From contig NW_026944383.1 in the NCBI RefSeq assembly GCF_033439725.1, forward strand, positions 4,030,001 through 4,094,000: a stretch of 64,000 bases of DNA, given 5' to 3'. The notes beneath the pieces were generated by a model. The model was not told the DNA's origin. It saw only the letters and a program-made list of their open reading frames with translations, and did no database searches. The number at the start of each line of letters is the position of its first letter. Position 1 is the first letter of the stretch. Shown in pieces: positions 33,103 to 44,721 of the stretch. The stretch comes from Neurospora tetraspora (taxonomy: Eukaryota > Ascomycota > Sordariomycetes > Sordariales > Sordariaceae). Position numbers and translations under genes: made by a program.

Positions 33103-34469
33103 TCCAGTATAACCAAGTTCACAGCTCGGCGGTGTGGTATTTGACAGCGGTGTAGTTATGAATAACTAAGCAATAAATTGTCCAGTCTCGATTATGGGGA
33201 AAAAGCTCAACTGTAGACAGGTTTCTGTTCCAAAGACTAGGTAGGAAGTGATCCGGAGGTCGAGCGAGGAAAGGTAAAGTTCAAACGTCCAGTTAGCCAC
33301 CACTTATAACAACCATCACTATCGTCTGAAGAAAAGCGTAAGAAATCTTCAACTAAACCTGCGGCGGGCCGGCGGTTAGGTTAAGTTTGGCAAACATCGT
33401 CATCATGACTGCCCCTTTAACCTGGCTTACATGCTTTGATCACGCTTTCCATTGGCTTTGGTAGCTCGGGATAGCCCGCAAACAGCATGCGAGCCTGCCC
33501 GAAACACACCAAGAGCTGAACTCAAATCCCAAATCGGCGTGGTGGCATGCATGTTGGGCTAACACAGTACACTATGTTGTCAAGCCAAGAGCAATGACGG
33601 ATGCCATCACCATCTTGGATGCTGTTGGTACTGGCCTTTGTGGAGGTGGGTTCCAGTTAGCAAGCATACACTATTGTGTGATCAAAAGGCCGAGCACAAC
33701 CACTATTGGACGCCAAGTCAATGTGAATCCTTTGCTCCGTAGACATCGCAATGCTTTTCCTAAAGTAAGCTAGGCCGATAGTTACACCTAACCTCCCAGG
33801 CTGGCTCTTCTGAATGTTTCTCCAGCGTAGCAGCCAGGAAACTGGAGCCGGTAGGTTGGGTTGAGTTTTCAACCCTCTTTTCAAAGCTTGCTCGAGGTGT
33901 CGTCTGTCATTGATCGACGTGTGTCAAATGGTTCCCGTAAGCTTAGTTAGGACCTTCCCGCGTATTGATGCAGTCCCCCAGAGACACAAACGTCAATGAG
34001 ACTGTAACCCGACATGTGATAGGCGGGTTTCATCAAGCGGCTGAAGAGATGATCGGGTCACAGAGGACACAGTCAGGCTGCACGAGCGGCCGAGAGCTGT
34101 TGCAGTGGGTGCGGGGGAGTCAGCGGTTGCTGCCAACCAACAACACCATGACCCCGCCATCACCATACTGGAAGTGTCTTCCGGGGCTTGGATGCTACCA
34201 ACCAATTGGGAAACAATTGCCTTCTGGACTGTGGCATGATAACCACGACAGAAGCAAAACCAGTCTCAAAACCAGCTCATCGGCCAGGCCCGAAGACCCC
34301 GTAAACCGCTTTTCCCAGCACCTGAGTCTCCTGCCAAAGAAATGTCACTTGAACGTGATCTACGCAATGACTTTGTTGCTCCCAGCCCATGGAAGGCAGC
34401 GGATCGCACAAATTGCCGTTGGTGTGTCCTGGATCCTACAAGGAACTGGCACGATATTGTTCTTTTCGC
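33103..34469. other. intergenic region
   Basis: This 1.37-kb gap holds the promoter of the F-box-like gene and the 3' flank of MED8. A plus frame at 33965-34498 overlaps the MED8 3' end, has no homology-like features, and is not called. Confidence 0.45.
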
Positions 34470-35383
34470 TCATTGTGCGGGGGCCGGGCGTCCCCTAGGC
34501 TTCTCTCTCTTGCGTATAGCCTCCAGGTCAACATTCTTCGGCAACTTCATATTGCCCCTCGAAGCAAGCCAGAGGACATGCTCTGGATGGAACAGATTCG
34601 CCGCATTGACGTTGCCGAGCCCAGCGGCAGCAAGCGGTCTGTCTTCATCCTCATCTTCGTCTTCGTCTTCTTCTTCGCTCTCCTCCTCCTCCAGTGATCG
34701 CTTCAGACCGGTGCGTACATTCTCAATGCCCATTTCGCGCTCGGCGACCGTGTAGGGCTCGTTCGCTTGGTTCATGAGGTAGTCTCTGATACTGTCCATG
34801 CTGACCTGGAACATGTCGGCCCACTGTTCGTTGAACGGATCCGAGGGCGCGTCCTCCTCTTCGTCTCGGTAGTCGTCGTCGTCATCGTCGTAGCCGTTGG
34901 TCCTCTGTTGGGAGCTGGCCAGTTTGCTCGGGTCCAAGCCGGAGGCCCTTGCTACGCTACGCGCATCTTCGACCCAGCTCTCGACTTCCGGCTCGAGTTT
35001 CTTTCTCAGTAGTTGCAGAAGGATGTGTTCCTGGGTGCGGCCAGGGAAGTTTGTCGATGGGTGGACGACGATGCGTTGAAATAACTCGGAATTCTCGTCG
35101 GCGAGCTTTTGGATGGTTTCGAGACTCTTTTGGAGGATGGCTGCTGAGGCTGTGAGGGACTCTCTGTGGGAGAACAAATGCGCATGAGCACGCGTTCGGC
35201 TTCGAGGAAGGAAGATGGGCGGAACCGAGCGATGACTTACTGGCTGGGGAGAGGCTGGCTTCTCTGGATATCATTAAAAAGGCTGTTCAAACTGTGAGTG
35301 AGCTGATGGAATCGGTTTCGGAGAACCTCGAGCTGCTTGAACTCATCGGGAGCTAGGCGGAGGGAATCTTTGCCGTCGGCCAT
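34470..35383 (-). CDS. med8: Mediator complex subunit 8
   Basis: Two exons, 35383-35241 and 35163-34470, with a 77-nt intron (GTAAGT donor), giving 278 aa. The N-terminal half matches Med8: [10 protein letters not shown]-like helix ([20 protein letters not shown]), then [20 protein letters not shown] and a block beginning [22 protein letters not shown]. These form the helical hairpin that joins Med8 to Med18/Med20 and the head module. A poly-Asp/Glu linker follows, then a C-terminal segment after residue 150 with the Ala/Gly-rich helix ([20 protein letters not shown]) and a short Arg/Pro tail. Med8 acts in the nucleus in RNA polymerase II transcription. The start is the ATG of [10 protein letters not shown]; five upstream codons in the same frame lack conservation-like character. 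Confidence 0.9.
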
Positions 35384-36504
35384 GTTGACGAATTGTTTGT
35401 GGGATACTGCGAGGAGATTGTGTCGCGCTTCGATTCTCAAGGCGATTGAATATCTTGGTGACTCTTATCTCGTACTTATAATCGTGCTTGGTGTTGGGAG
35501 GTCGGGCTGTAGAGGTAAGGGGATTCAAAGTAAACAGATCGACGCGTGAAAGGTCAAAAAGTTCCATCAACAACCGCGAAGAGGGGACATGCAGTGACGT
35601 TGGACCTTTTGGTGTAGCCCCACTGTAGCCCCACTGCACGATCGCTAACAAGGCCGCACGAACTCAGTGAAGCGACCCCTGACCTTGGCAGAGCGGCAGG
35701 GTCTAGAATCCCATAGCAGATGCTTGATATCGTTTCCATTCTGTTTGAACTCCTCACTCGAACTGGTGGTTTGGGTTTGCAACTGATCAATGAAGTGAAA
35801 GCAGCTGAGGGAACTGAAGGGAAGACTTCAGCTGACTGAACCGGCAAGAGCAAAAGACCAGACGAAGAAACCGAGGAAGCTCCCAAGCTTGCGTGCCTTC
35901 CACTCCAGCCCAGAGCAGAGCCGCAGCCAGCAGAGGTACGACGTACCTCGTTCCTTCCTCTCTTAAACCCGCTCTTCCTCTTTATGCATCACGAGAATGA
36001 AATCTACAGACCATCACGATTCACTGGTCATGTCATGTGTACATGAAATTGATACACATTGAATGCTAGCGTTGCTATCCCTGCTTATTGATACCGAAAA
36101 TGAAAAGAACGAGGACGCTTTGCGCCCATGCTTGCTCGCCGTCGCTGATGCCCGTCGCTGATGCCCGTTGCTGATGCCCATCCTGACCCATGACTTTTTT
36201 TGAAAAACCAGGGTATCTATCTTGTCACTGTCAACCAGTGAATTATCATCCCAAAAGAACGCTCTCCCCCATCCAACCTCGGAGGTCCGCATACCGTAGA
36301 TACTCGCGAATCATTTGCCAAACGCTACCCCTCTTTGAGCGCAGGGCATCTGGCAGAAAGTAGGTAGGTAGCATTCGCATCAACCACTTCATCTTCCTTG
36401 TCCGAGTTCCCGCGATGACAAATGCGGGAAAAAGAAGAAACAAACAAACTGCATCTTCTCCATTGTCTTAAACGCCGTTTTATCCTCCGAGATCATCAAG
36501 CTTA
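35384..36504. other. intergenic, with a 13-bp tandem repeat
   Basis: This 1.1-kb gap contains the MED8 promoter and the choline-sulfatase 3' flank. Three tandem 13-bp units at 36141-36179 are listed separately. No gene is seen. Confidence 0.5.
36141..36179. repeat. minisatellite, 3 x 13 bp
   Basis: Three head-to-tail copies of gtcgctgatgccc; the third has one C-to-T change. It is non-coding and lies downstream of the sulfatase stop. Confidence 0.85.
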
Positions 36505-38634
36505 TTACTCCCCGTGGGAGCCTGCTTGATCAACCTTGATGGGCGCCCCCTTGGGTAGCTCATTGCCATTGGCGTCAACAGGCGGGAAGCGAGCCATACG
36601 CTCAAGATCGTCGAGTGGCATGTGTGAGCGGATGTATCTAAAAACTACATGTGTTAGCATATCTTCACTTGCAAGACGAGGGGTGGGTGACAAGGGGTTT
36701 ACTGACTTCTCCCGACCATCATCAATGGGATTGAAGTCCCATTTCTCACGCTCTGAGTCCTTCGCCGTAAAGGCGCTCCACACAAATTTCCGTTTCCTTT
36801 GCGAGAGAAGGACTTGCTCGGTGATACTTTCAAAGTCCCATCGCTGCTTCGCCTCGGCCGCGAATCCTCTCAAAATGATTTCCGCTGTCTCTCTGTACTC
36901 GGGATCGAGCATCTCTGACTCTGGGTCCGCAAGAACCTTGGCGAGGTCCTCGAGTTCAAGCGGATCCCGTTCTAGGTCAAACAACTGAACGCCATCCGCG
37001 GGGCAGATGGTGAACTTCCAGTTGCCACGCTTGATCATCATGATGGGGCTAACGGTGCCCTCGCCCGTGTACTCGGCGATGGCGGTATCGTGGCCTTCCG
37101 AGTCGCGTCCCTCCAGGAATGGAAGAAGCGAGCGACCGTCCATCGGCAGACCAGGAACCAACTTCTTGCCGATCAGGTCGACCATGGTCGGCAGGATGTC
37201 CAGGGTGGACACGTTGTTAGTCACACGATGAGGCGTGTACTTCTTGGGATAAGAAATCAGAAGAGGGACGCGAACAGATGACTCGAAGTAGCTCATCTTG
37301 TACCTGGAATCGGTGAAAGAGTGGGTTAGCGACATATTTGGGGGAAGGAAAGACTCAAAGATCGAGTAGCAAAACTTACCAGAGTCCACGCTCACCAAGC
37401 ATATCTCCGTGGTCACCACTGAAGACAATGATAGTGTCTTCGGCAAGTCTGCACTTCTCCAAGACCTTGAGTAGCTTCCCAACACAGTCATCAACATAGC
37501 TAACAGCGCCATAGTAGGCCCTGCGCGCACGCTTGATCTGATCATCAGTGAAGTTCTTGTCCCACAAGTCGCAGACCTTGAGCAGTCTCTTGCTGTGGGG
37601 ATCCTGCTCCTCGTTCGGAATCCTGGGAACCTTGGGGAGATCAATCCCCACTTTCTCGTATTTATCCCAATACTCCTCTTCGATGGTGTAGGGATCGTGG
37701 GGGTGAGTAAGGGAGACCTATGGCATGATTCTGTTAGCATATTCAACCTTCCTTTCCAGCCGGCGGCTAGCCAATTATGGGCACACCATGACCCTTTTCG
37801 GGTCCGGATGGATGTCTTCCCCATGCTAAAAGATACATCTGCAGCCCCATGAGGCTGAGAAGATGACAAGAAAGATCCAGTACGTACCGTCAAACAGAAC
37901 GGGCGCCTCGAGTCTCCTTTGCGAGCGTAGTTATGGAGAAACTGCGTTGACTTATACATGACCTCCTCGTCGTAATCAAGCTGGTTGCTGCGAACACAGA
38001 CACCAGCCTGTTCGATCGAGCTCGCATTGTGGTACCACTCTAGCCTTTGGTCGGGCTCCTCGATGTCCGCGTCCCAGTTGGCTGCCCAGCCAAAGTCGCC
38101 GGGGTAGATATCAGTGGTGAGACGCTTCTCGTACCCGTGCTTCTGGTCCATCACGAAATGCATCTTTCCAGCCAAGACTGTCTGGTAGCCATCACGACGG
38201 AGGTAATGGGCGTAAGTAGGGGTGTCGCTCAAGATCTGGGCCGCGTTGTCATACGCTCCGATCTTCATGGGGAGCTGACCCGTGATCATGCTCATCCGTG
38301 AAGGACCGCAGAGTGGCGACGGGCAGTATGCCGAGTCAAACTGAACAGATTTTGCGGCCAAGGCGTCAATGTTGGGCGTCTGGACTATGGATTCCGGATT
38401 GTAAATCTTCATCACAGGGGCGGCAAGCTGATCTGCCATGATGTATAGGATGTTCAGCTGCTTCTCCTTGTCCTGCCCTGGAGCAATCCCGTTGCCGTTG
38501 GTATGACCATTGCCGTTGGTATGACCATTGCCGTTGGTATGACCATTGCCGTTGGTATAGCCAATGCCATTACTGACACCGTTCACAGGCGCACGCTCCG
38601 GAGAGGCCGGTTGGGAGTTGAGAGCTGCCGGCAT
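36505..38634 (-). CDS. choline sulfatase
   Basis: Four exons: 38634-37888, 37717-37380, 37303-36707 and 36637-36505, with introns of 170, 76 and 69 nt, giving 604 aa with agreeing phases. The sulfatase core begins NILYIMADQLAAPVMK (about residue 61; metal-binding Asp68). The modified cysteine that becomes formylglycine is Cys109 in SPLCGPSRMSM. Further blocks are GYQTVLAGKMHFV, TDIYPGDFGW, SLTHPHDPY, FSGDHGDMLGERG and the choline-sulfatase C-terminal region around REKYIRSHMPLDDLERMARF. This combination points to choline-O-sulfate hydrolysis, giving choline and sulfate from a common fungal sulfur store. Transcriptional control by sulfur limitation is usual in fungi but not visible here. The N-terminus carries GHTNGN repeats. 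The last intron uses an unusual GTCAGT donor, chosen because it restores the family sequence. Confidence 0.93.
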   Translation of the reverse strand: MPAALNSQPASPERAPVNGVSNGIGYTNGNGHTNGNGHTNGNGHTNGNGIAPGQDKEKQLNILYIMADQLAAPVMKIYNPESIVQTPNIDALAAKSVQFDSAYCPSPLCGPSRMSMITGQLPMKIGAYDNAAQILSDTPTYAHYLRRDGYQTVLAGKMHFVMDQKHGYEKRLTTDIYPGDFGWAANWDADIEEPDQRLEWYHNASSIEQAGVCVRSNQLDYDEEVMYKSTQFLHNYARKGDSRRPFCLTVRTGSFLSSSQPHGAADVSFSMGKTSIRTRKGSWCAHNWLAAGWKGRLNMLTESCHRSPLLTPTIPTPSKRSIGINTRKWGLISPRFPGFRTRSRIPTARDCSRSATCGTRTSLMIRSSVRAGPTMALLAMLMTVLGSYSRSWRSADLPKTLSLSSVVTTEICLVSVDSGKFCYSIFESFLPPNMSLTHSFTDSRYKMSYFESSVRVPLLISYPKKYTPHRVTNNVSTLDILPTMVDLIGKKLVPGLPMDGRSLLPFLEGRDSEGHDTAIAEYTGEGTVSPIMMIKRGNWKFTICPADGVQLFDLERDPLELEDLAKVLADPESEMLDPEYRETAEIILRGFAAEAKQRWDFESITEQVLLSQRKRKFVWSAFTAKDSEREKWDFNPIDDGREKSVNPLSPTPRLASEDMLTHVVFRYIRSHMPLDDLERMARFPPVDANGNELPKGAPIKVDQAGSHGE
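38494..38565 (-). repeat. coding minisatellite, 4 x 18 bp, in the choline sulfatase N-terminus
   Basis: Four tandem 18-bp units, the last degenerate, encode repeated Asn-Gly-Asn-Gly-His-Thr hexapeptides upstream of the catalytic domain. The unit length keeps the frame whatever the copy number. Confidence 0.9.
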
Positions 38635-39846
38635 GGTCGTCTGTCGTCAAGGACGGGGGTTTTGACTTATACGTGATGAGACGAGATGTAGGATATAGTC
38701 CTCAGTAAGGTGAGCAAGACAACTGAGGCCGGTCAGTGAGGCTTGAACAAAACTTAGAGAAGCCGAACACCCCACTTATAAGGGAAGCTGGAGGAAGCCG
38801 ACCTGGGGTCAGAATCCGGGGCAGCGGTTGGAGGTGTGATCAACGGGTCCGACGAAGGAGGTGATGGTGGATAATATCGACGTCTGAGACCAGATGATAT
38901 GGCCGATGTGATTTGGTGGTGACCACGTCAGAACGTTAAGAAAATCGGGGCAGACCTGAGCACGCAATCGCTCAACCGCATACACAGCCTTTATCGAGCA
39001 ATGGCGCAATCGAGAGACGGGATGAAAGGCACTTCTGGCACTGCACGAGGGGCAATGCACACCATTTATCATCGCAGCTTTTTCCCCTCTCTTATCCCAT
39101 CAACCGATAACCGGCCCTCCGCGTAGGGATGCACCAGATACGGACTAGACCCTGATCCTCACCGGGGGTTTCCATCGCGCGAACGGGCATCGACATGTTC
39201 CACTTGGACATCGGCATCAACACCCCGGAACAAACAGGACAACCCAGCGGGAAGCGCTTGAGGCGGGTACGGAGGGAAAGAGAGGCGCCAACGCTGCAGA
39301 CACTAGCGGGGCGTGTGCAAAATTTGGGCGCAGGATAGCGCGACCGAGACCGCCGCAGACCTGAGCGCATGAAGCGCAACTAACGTCTTCCCTGGTCGCG
39401 TGAAGACGATGCCGATGGACTGCCGGAGTGATCTGTGTGAATCCGAGGAGCCGTCGATCAGGGAAGTGAAAGGAGTCCACGACTAGTGGCGCATAAAAGG
39501 CGTGATGGAGACTGTCCAGATTCCAGAACACTTGCTCGAAGATAAACTCAACGGGAAGATCCCGGGAACATTCCGGGAGGGATAGCTCCGTGAGGATTTG
39601 CCCATAAAAGATGAGGATTGCGAAATACTGTCAGAGCGGCAGACAATTCACTTGACAACTTGAGTCCGTCATCGGAATTAACATCCATATCAGCTGAAGA
39701 CATTAATAAGGGTTGGGGTTATGTGTGTAACAATGGTAAAGGCCAAGAAGGCCATTACGTACCTTATTATTTCCGAAGAAGGATTTCAAAACGCAAGCCA
39801 CTTATCATTGTCTTTTCATTGTCTTCTCATTTCGTGGTGAACGAGG

Positions 39847-39885
<39 letters not shown>

Positions 39886-40453
39886 CAGCGTTTCTGCAGG
39901 GTCCAAAGATTGGTTGGGCTAGAGCGATTGGCCCTTTTTACTGGTGGGATGAATAGTCTTTCTGTTGACACATGACAGCTCGGAAGGCCGAATCTGGACA
40001 GCAGGATATGTAGTTGAGAGCCTCTGAGCAGCTTGGTTGGTTCGTTTGTTTTGACGTCTGAACAGTCACCGCCATTGCCATCTCAACATTTTCTAAATTC
40101 GTGGTCATGTGTCACTTCTGAAGCCTAGACCTAGGACCAAGATCAAGTCTCGATCGGTCTCTTGGTGAACCAATGCAAGTTATCGGACCAGGACAGTGGT
40201 TTGATCTGAAGACGCCAAATCATTCAAACGCCCTCCAGTTTCCGTGAACGCAGTATTAGATATCTTCAAAAGGCTCCTGGATAACTCTTTTGGAGCATAT
40301 GTACGCAGGACGGAAAGTCAGCTCACACCAAAGATTCATCGGAAGCTCATGTCTTTCAAAATGTTCATATACCAGAAAAAGCAACTAGAAATACCCCGCA
40401 CAATATCATCCTCAAACTAGCCCAGCCAGAAAGAGAAATACACGCTGGTCTGT
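38635..40453. other. intergenic region
   Basis: This 1.8-kb gap contains the choline-sulfatase promoter and the 3' flank of the MPDU1-like gene. A 34-base T homopolymer is listed separately. Minus-strand frames at 38809-39531 have no domain signal. Confidence 0.45.
39850..39883 (+). repeat. poly-T homopolymer of about 34 bases
   Basis: An uninterrupted T tract of about 34 nt, the longest homopolymer in the window. There is no SINE-like body or flanking duplication that I can recognise, so it is treated as simple sequence. Confidence 0.8.
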
Positions 40454-41428
40454 CTAACCGCGGCGACGGGTCGTGGGACCTTTGCTCTTTGCTCTCGGCT
40501 CGGAGGAGGTGGAAGCGCCAGTAGCGGTAGCCGACGACGCCGCAGCAGGAATCGGGCCAGCAGGCACCTTCTGCTTGCCCCGTGCCTTGGCTGAGGGCGC
40601 GTTCCAGTAGTATACCATCTGCAGAGCGAGGACCAGGTTCAGCGCGAAACCGGCAATGAATCCGTAGAGAATGAGCTTGTCGTCGACCTCCTGGAGAGTG
40701 GTAAAGATGCGCGAGAGGGATCCGGCGAGGTAGTTGAAGACCTGAAAGGTAGAAGAAACACAGCGTCAGTATCATGATAAGCACAAGAAGAGGATGTATT
40801 CGGACTTGGGGGCAAGGAATGTCCTTACAGCAAATGCACTCAGCTGTCCAGTTCCACCCTCCTGCAGAATAGCCACGATCTGGGGAACCTTGCTGGCGAC
40901 ACCCAGAACGCCAGCGCCGGCCTGGAGGTAGCTCAACTGCTGCATGTTGAGAAGCTGCTCGCTGAAGAGAGTAGCAACGCTGACAGCCAGCGCCGCGACG
41001 AACAAGGCCGCGATGCCAGCCCTGCCGCTGTACTTGAGCACGAGCACCGTGATGATGACGTTCTGACCGAGGATCAAGGCCGTCTCGCCAAAGGTGCTGA
41101 AGGGGAATCCGTTGCGGACATTGTAGGCGAGCGACGTAAGCAAGCTGCTAGTCTCGAGGAGGTACGACAGGAAAGAGACGCCGCTGGCCGACTTGGAGTT
41201 GACGAGCTTGAGGATCTGGGGCACCTTGACTATGGAGGAGGCAGCGACGATGCCAATGCCGAGGGCCTTGCTGATGCCGAGCTTAACGCATTCGGGGTTG
41301 TTCTCGAGGTCGATATCGAGGATCAGCTTCTTGTAACACGAGTCTCCGATGAGGGAGAGGCCGATATCCCGGATCGGACCCGGAAGGTTGTGGGTGACAG
41401 GCTGCAAAGCCGACCGAAGCGCGTCCAT
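40454..41428 (-). CDS. MPDU1/Lec35-type PQ-loop protein (mannose-P-dolichol utilisation)
   Basis: Two exons, 41428-40829 and 40741-40454, with an 87-nt intron, giving 295 aa. Two PQ-loop repeats are clear: SSIVKVPQILKLVNSKSA (about residue 62) and GVASKVPQIVAILQEGG (about 177), set in seven hydrophobic helices including FLSYLLETSSLLTSLAYN and a block ending LNLVLALQMVYYW. This is the MPDU1 arrangement, an ER membrane protein needed for use of dolichol-linked mannose and glucose in N-glycan, GPI-anchor and O-mannose synthesis. The C-terminus is longer than in animals, with a Lys/Ala/Ser-rich cytosolic tail ending near TTRRRG. The frame extends 35 codons 5' of the chosen ATG, but that part is hydrophilic and starts without ATG context. 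Confidence 0.9.
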
Positions 41429-42186
41429 TTTGTCGGCGATTTGTGAGGGTGCGTGGGGGCGGGGCCTATCGTTCGATACCGATTGACAGGAGGATGAATT
41501 GATGTGGCCGCAGTTTTGGCTCTCACAAGGCACTCGAAGTTGTCAAAGTGTGACCATTTAACAATCGGAGGTCCTAATGGCCCGTGCCGCTCCGGCACGG
41601 TTGGTTCGCCGGCGGGCAACTCACGCGACGAAAACGTACTGCAGTGGCTGCAGTGTATCTAATGGTACCTTAACGAACTTTTGTTAGTTGTCTCACCTAC
41701 CCTGACGACCTGACTGCAGAGCCACAGCACCATCACTCAATCATAGTCAAGTTTCCGACTAAGATTCCCTTTTAAAGTAAAGATGAGTAAATTCCATTAG
41801 CCTTTCTCCAAATCCGCTATTTTGTTCGTGTACCAAAGCAGACTGATCTCCTCCTCCGGGCATGCCTTGGCGGGTATCAAGGCGTCGCTAACAACATCAT
41901 CCCCGTAGTTCGCCATCACAAATGCTGAAATGAAATAAAGCAGCCTACGAATGCCCGGATACCTATACAGATAGAGTGAAAGTGGCAACCAGCCGGCGGC
42001 CCATTCCAAGTTCCTTTGCGTGCCCACTGGCTGCTCCTTTGCGCGCCCTCCGAGTGAAGCGTCGAATGCCCGCGGTGCCCAATGGTACTCAAAGCAGTGG
42101 AGTGTTTAACCAAGTGATTGCGCTTGGTGCGTAGAAAATGAAAACCAAAGCAGCCCCGATTAGCCCTTGAATTGCGTTGCAGATCC
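41429..42186. other. intergenic region
   Basis: This 758-bp gap holds the promoter of the MPDU1-like gene and the 3' flank of the chromodomain gene. A minus frame at 41797-42027 could give at most a 39-residue peptide from its only ATG and is not called. Confidence 0.45.
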
Positions 42187-43419
42187 CTAGGCCGACTTCG
42201 TCCTGCTCGAAACGCGCGTGCCTGCCTTAGGTGCCTTCACCTCTTTCGTCTTCTTGGCGGCTTTGGCAGGAGCCTTGGTTTCCTTCGCGCTCTTAGCGTC
42301 CTTGCCAGCCTTTGGGGGTCTACCGGGTCTTCCTCTGGGCTTCGCCTGTTGCTTCTCAGCGGGCTTGGCCTTGGGGGCCTTTGCGGCCTTCTCCGCCTTC
42401 TTCTCTGCCTTGTCAGTCTCGTCCGCCTTCTCGGCCTTATGAGAGGTCTTTGCCTTCTTGGCCTTCTTCTCGGAAGCCTCCTCGGACTTCTTGGCCTTCT
42501 TGTCGGCATTGAACTTGCGCAATAGCTCAGTAGCACCTTGGAGATTCTGCTTAGGCTCCCAGGTGTTGTCGCTGGACGGGTAACCCTTCCACTTCACAAA
42601 GTACAAGTGCTCCATCGTCTCGGCATCGATCATCGAGTCGACGATGGTCTCGACCTCGTATTCTCCCTTAGGAACGACATCAGAAGCGGCATCCTTCTTG
42701 GGGCGACCACCCTTGCCCTTGGGCTTCGCTTTGCTCTGTTCGAATGGTTAGAATTAACATGTCACTAGGGTTTAATAATGTGAACTTACAGCTGTGCCAT
42801 TGGTGGATGCAGGATGACCGGGTCCCTTCTTTTTGGCAGCCTTGGCAGCAAGACGGGCGCTAGGAGCGGCGGCGGGTTTGCGACCACGCTTTGCAGGAGT
42901 GACATCCTCAACATCCTCCTCACTTTCAGAGTTGGGCTCCTCGATCTCCACGGCCTTGCGCTTGCGCCCGCTGCTCTTCTCAGCGCTCTTCAGAGCACTC
43001 TTGGGCGTGCGGGAGCTCGTGCTCTTTGCTGACTTGGGGGTTTTCGAAGCAGACTGCGCGGGGGTTTCACCCTCCATGTCGGCAACAGGGGCGTTCAGCT
43101 CCAATTTATCATCCATACTGACAACGGTGACGCCGGCGGGTACACTAGGTGCGATATCTTCGGAGACCTGACGAGGCTCATTGTACTTACTGGCGGTTTG
43201 ATTAGCCGGTTAAGTTCTGTAAAGAGGTGGATCGCAATACAACAAGATGACGGAAAGGTCGGCGGGGCTCATGAGCTTCCATAAGAAGGAGCTATCATAA
43301 ACTGGGAATGTGCGACTGTATAGAGGTCTAGTTCATGGAAAATATACTTACTCGAAGAGGTCACTCTCAATGCGAACAAGACCGTCGTCCTCGAGCTCGG
43401 CGTCGGAAAGAAAAGGCAT
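42187..43419 (-). CDS. chromodomain protein with AT-hook-like motifs and Lys-rich tail
   Basis: Three exons: 43419-43352, 43189-42790 and 42735-42187, with introns of 162 and 54 nt, giving 338 aa. The N-terminus is acidic (PFLSDAELEDDGLV). A basic Ser/Thr-Pro-Lys region contains KRGRKP (123-128) and GGRPKK (about 166-171). One chromodomain follows at about residues 182-232 (YEVETIVD, YFVKWKGYP, NTWEP, ATELLRKF), with the aromatic-cage residues in place, so methyl-lysine binding is likely. The C-terminal 100 residues are Lys/Ala/Glu-rich with another RGRP-type AT-hook core (PRGRPGRPPK). No chromoshadow domain is visible, so it is not a plain HP1. A nuclear heterochromatin role is inferred. It could correspond to one of the chromodomain-only proteins known in Neurospora, but I cannot tell which. 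Confidence 0.88.
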
Positions 43420-44721
43420 CTTGAATGGTAATTATATTTTGCTATAATTCCTCGCAGCGGTGTATGCGCGTGGTGAATTACGGAGCGACGTTGTTGATTT
43501 TGATGGATTTTTGATCCAAGAAAGCGCGAGGTAGAGCGAGTTGCGAGTGCAGCGGCGAGTAAGTTGAAAATGAATAAAAGAACCAATAAAATGTGGCTGA
43601 TCAGGCGACGCTAGATTCGACGTGATCAAGATTGCGCCAGAGGTGATAGGTGTTGATTCTCAACCTGAATGAATGTCTTTGCTGTTAGTGAGGCGTGTCG
43701 TGAAGATTGCCGATGGTTTGTTGCGGTGCACAACGAGTGATGTAAACACTAGTGTGATCCATAACGAGTGGAGATTGTATAAACCCCAATTCACCGCTCC
43801 TGGCCAATAGCAGGACCGCATAACAACTGCAGCTTCCTAAAGCTCCAGCCACATCCGTAACTTTAGCCACAATATTCGAATACTAATTAAGTGTGCACCG
43901 CCATACTTCTTAGCATTCCACGCACTCCTCTTCACTCACCCTTCACCCTCCGATCTTCCGTCCCATTCTCACGAGGGGATCACCCACCGACTGTAACCTC
44001 CCACCATGACCCGGCCCGTGACTTCCTCCCTCCACCTCCACCTTTCACTGTCGATACAGACCCGGAGTCAATATGGGAGTTGTCAAGTCTCTGGCTAAGG
44101 TGTAATGCCTTAAGATTTCCATTGCCTCAACCCAAGACCACTGACGGACGGATGCTTACTCCAAACAATGCGTGATACGCAGTTGATTCAGCCTTCTTAC
44201 GTGGGAATTCCGTCGTTTATATACTACATTCCCGCTGGCTTACCCCTAGTCATGTTAATCCCAGAATTTGATCACATCAGACTCGTATCCAACGAGTCCC
44301 GCCAAAACTCCGAGGTAGCTCAGTTATCCCCGAGTCAGGCGATTCTGAAATTGGCGGTAAATGCGACATCTGAAGTAACAGCTTCTGGTAATTCTGACCA
44401 GCCGTGTCGATCCCCGCTAAGCCCTACTAACAGCTTACTGCCTCTAGTGTACAGTTCAAGCTCGTTTGGACATCGCCGTTTGTATCGGTGTCGAGCTTTG
44501 TGCACTCAGCAAAAGAGAAGCAACATCGACTGGTCGACAGCACATGTGTCCGGATGGTTACCCTATCACTCCGTTTAACCACTCGGTACGGTCCGTTCAA
44601 AGATCCCTCAGCTTAATCCAATCCAGATACTACGGCAATAATGTTGCACACGGATACCACATCCAGCAACGCTGCGTCTCCTAACACCCTACCTTATGTG
44701 GTACTCCGTCGTCTTTTTTGA
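43420..44721. other. intergenic region upstream of the truncated MFS gene
   Basis: This 1.3-kb stretch includes the chromodomain-gene promoter. The N-terminal half expected for the downstream MFS gene is absent in all frames: no six-helix region and no family motif is visible. Confidence 0.5.

Noticed and set aside
33965-34498. 177-codon plus frame near the MED8 3' end
   Set aside because: It has no domain, overlaps the MED8 coding end antisense, and its composition resembles non-coding DNA.
39850-39883. Poly-T tract as a retroposon (SINE/LINE) tail
   Set aside because: No element body, internal promoter boxes or flanking duplication could be seen beside it, so it is treated as simple sequence.
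41797-42113. Short minus-strand open frames between the MPDU1-like and chromodomain genes
   Set aside because: Only a 39-residue peptide could start from an ATG, with no motif and no splice partner.
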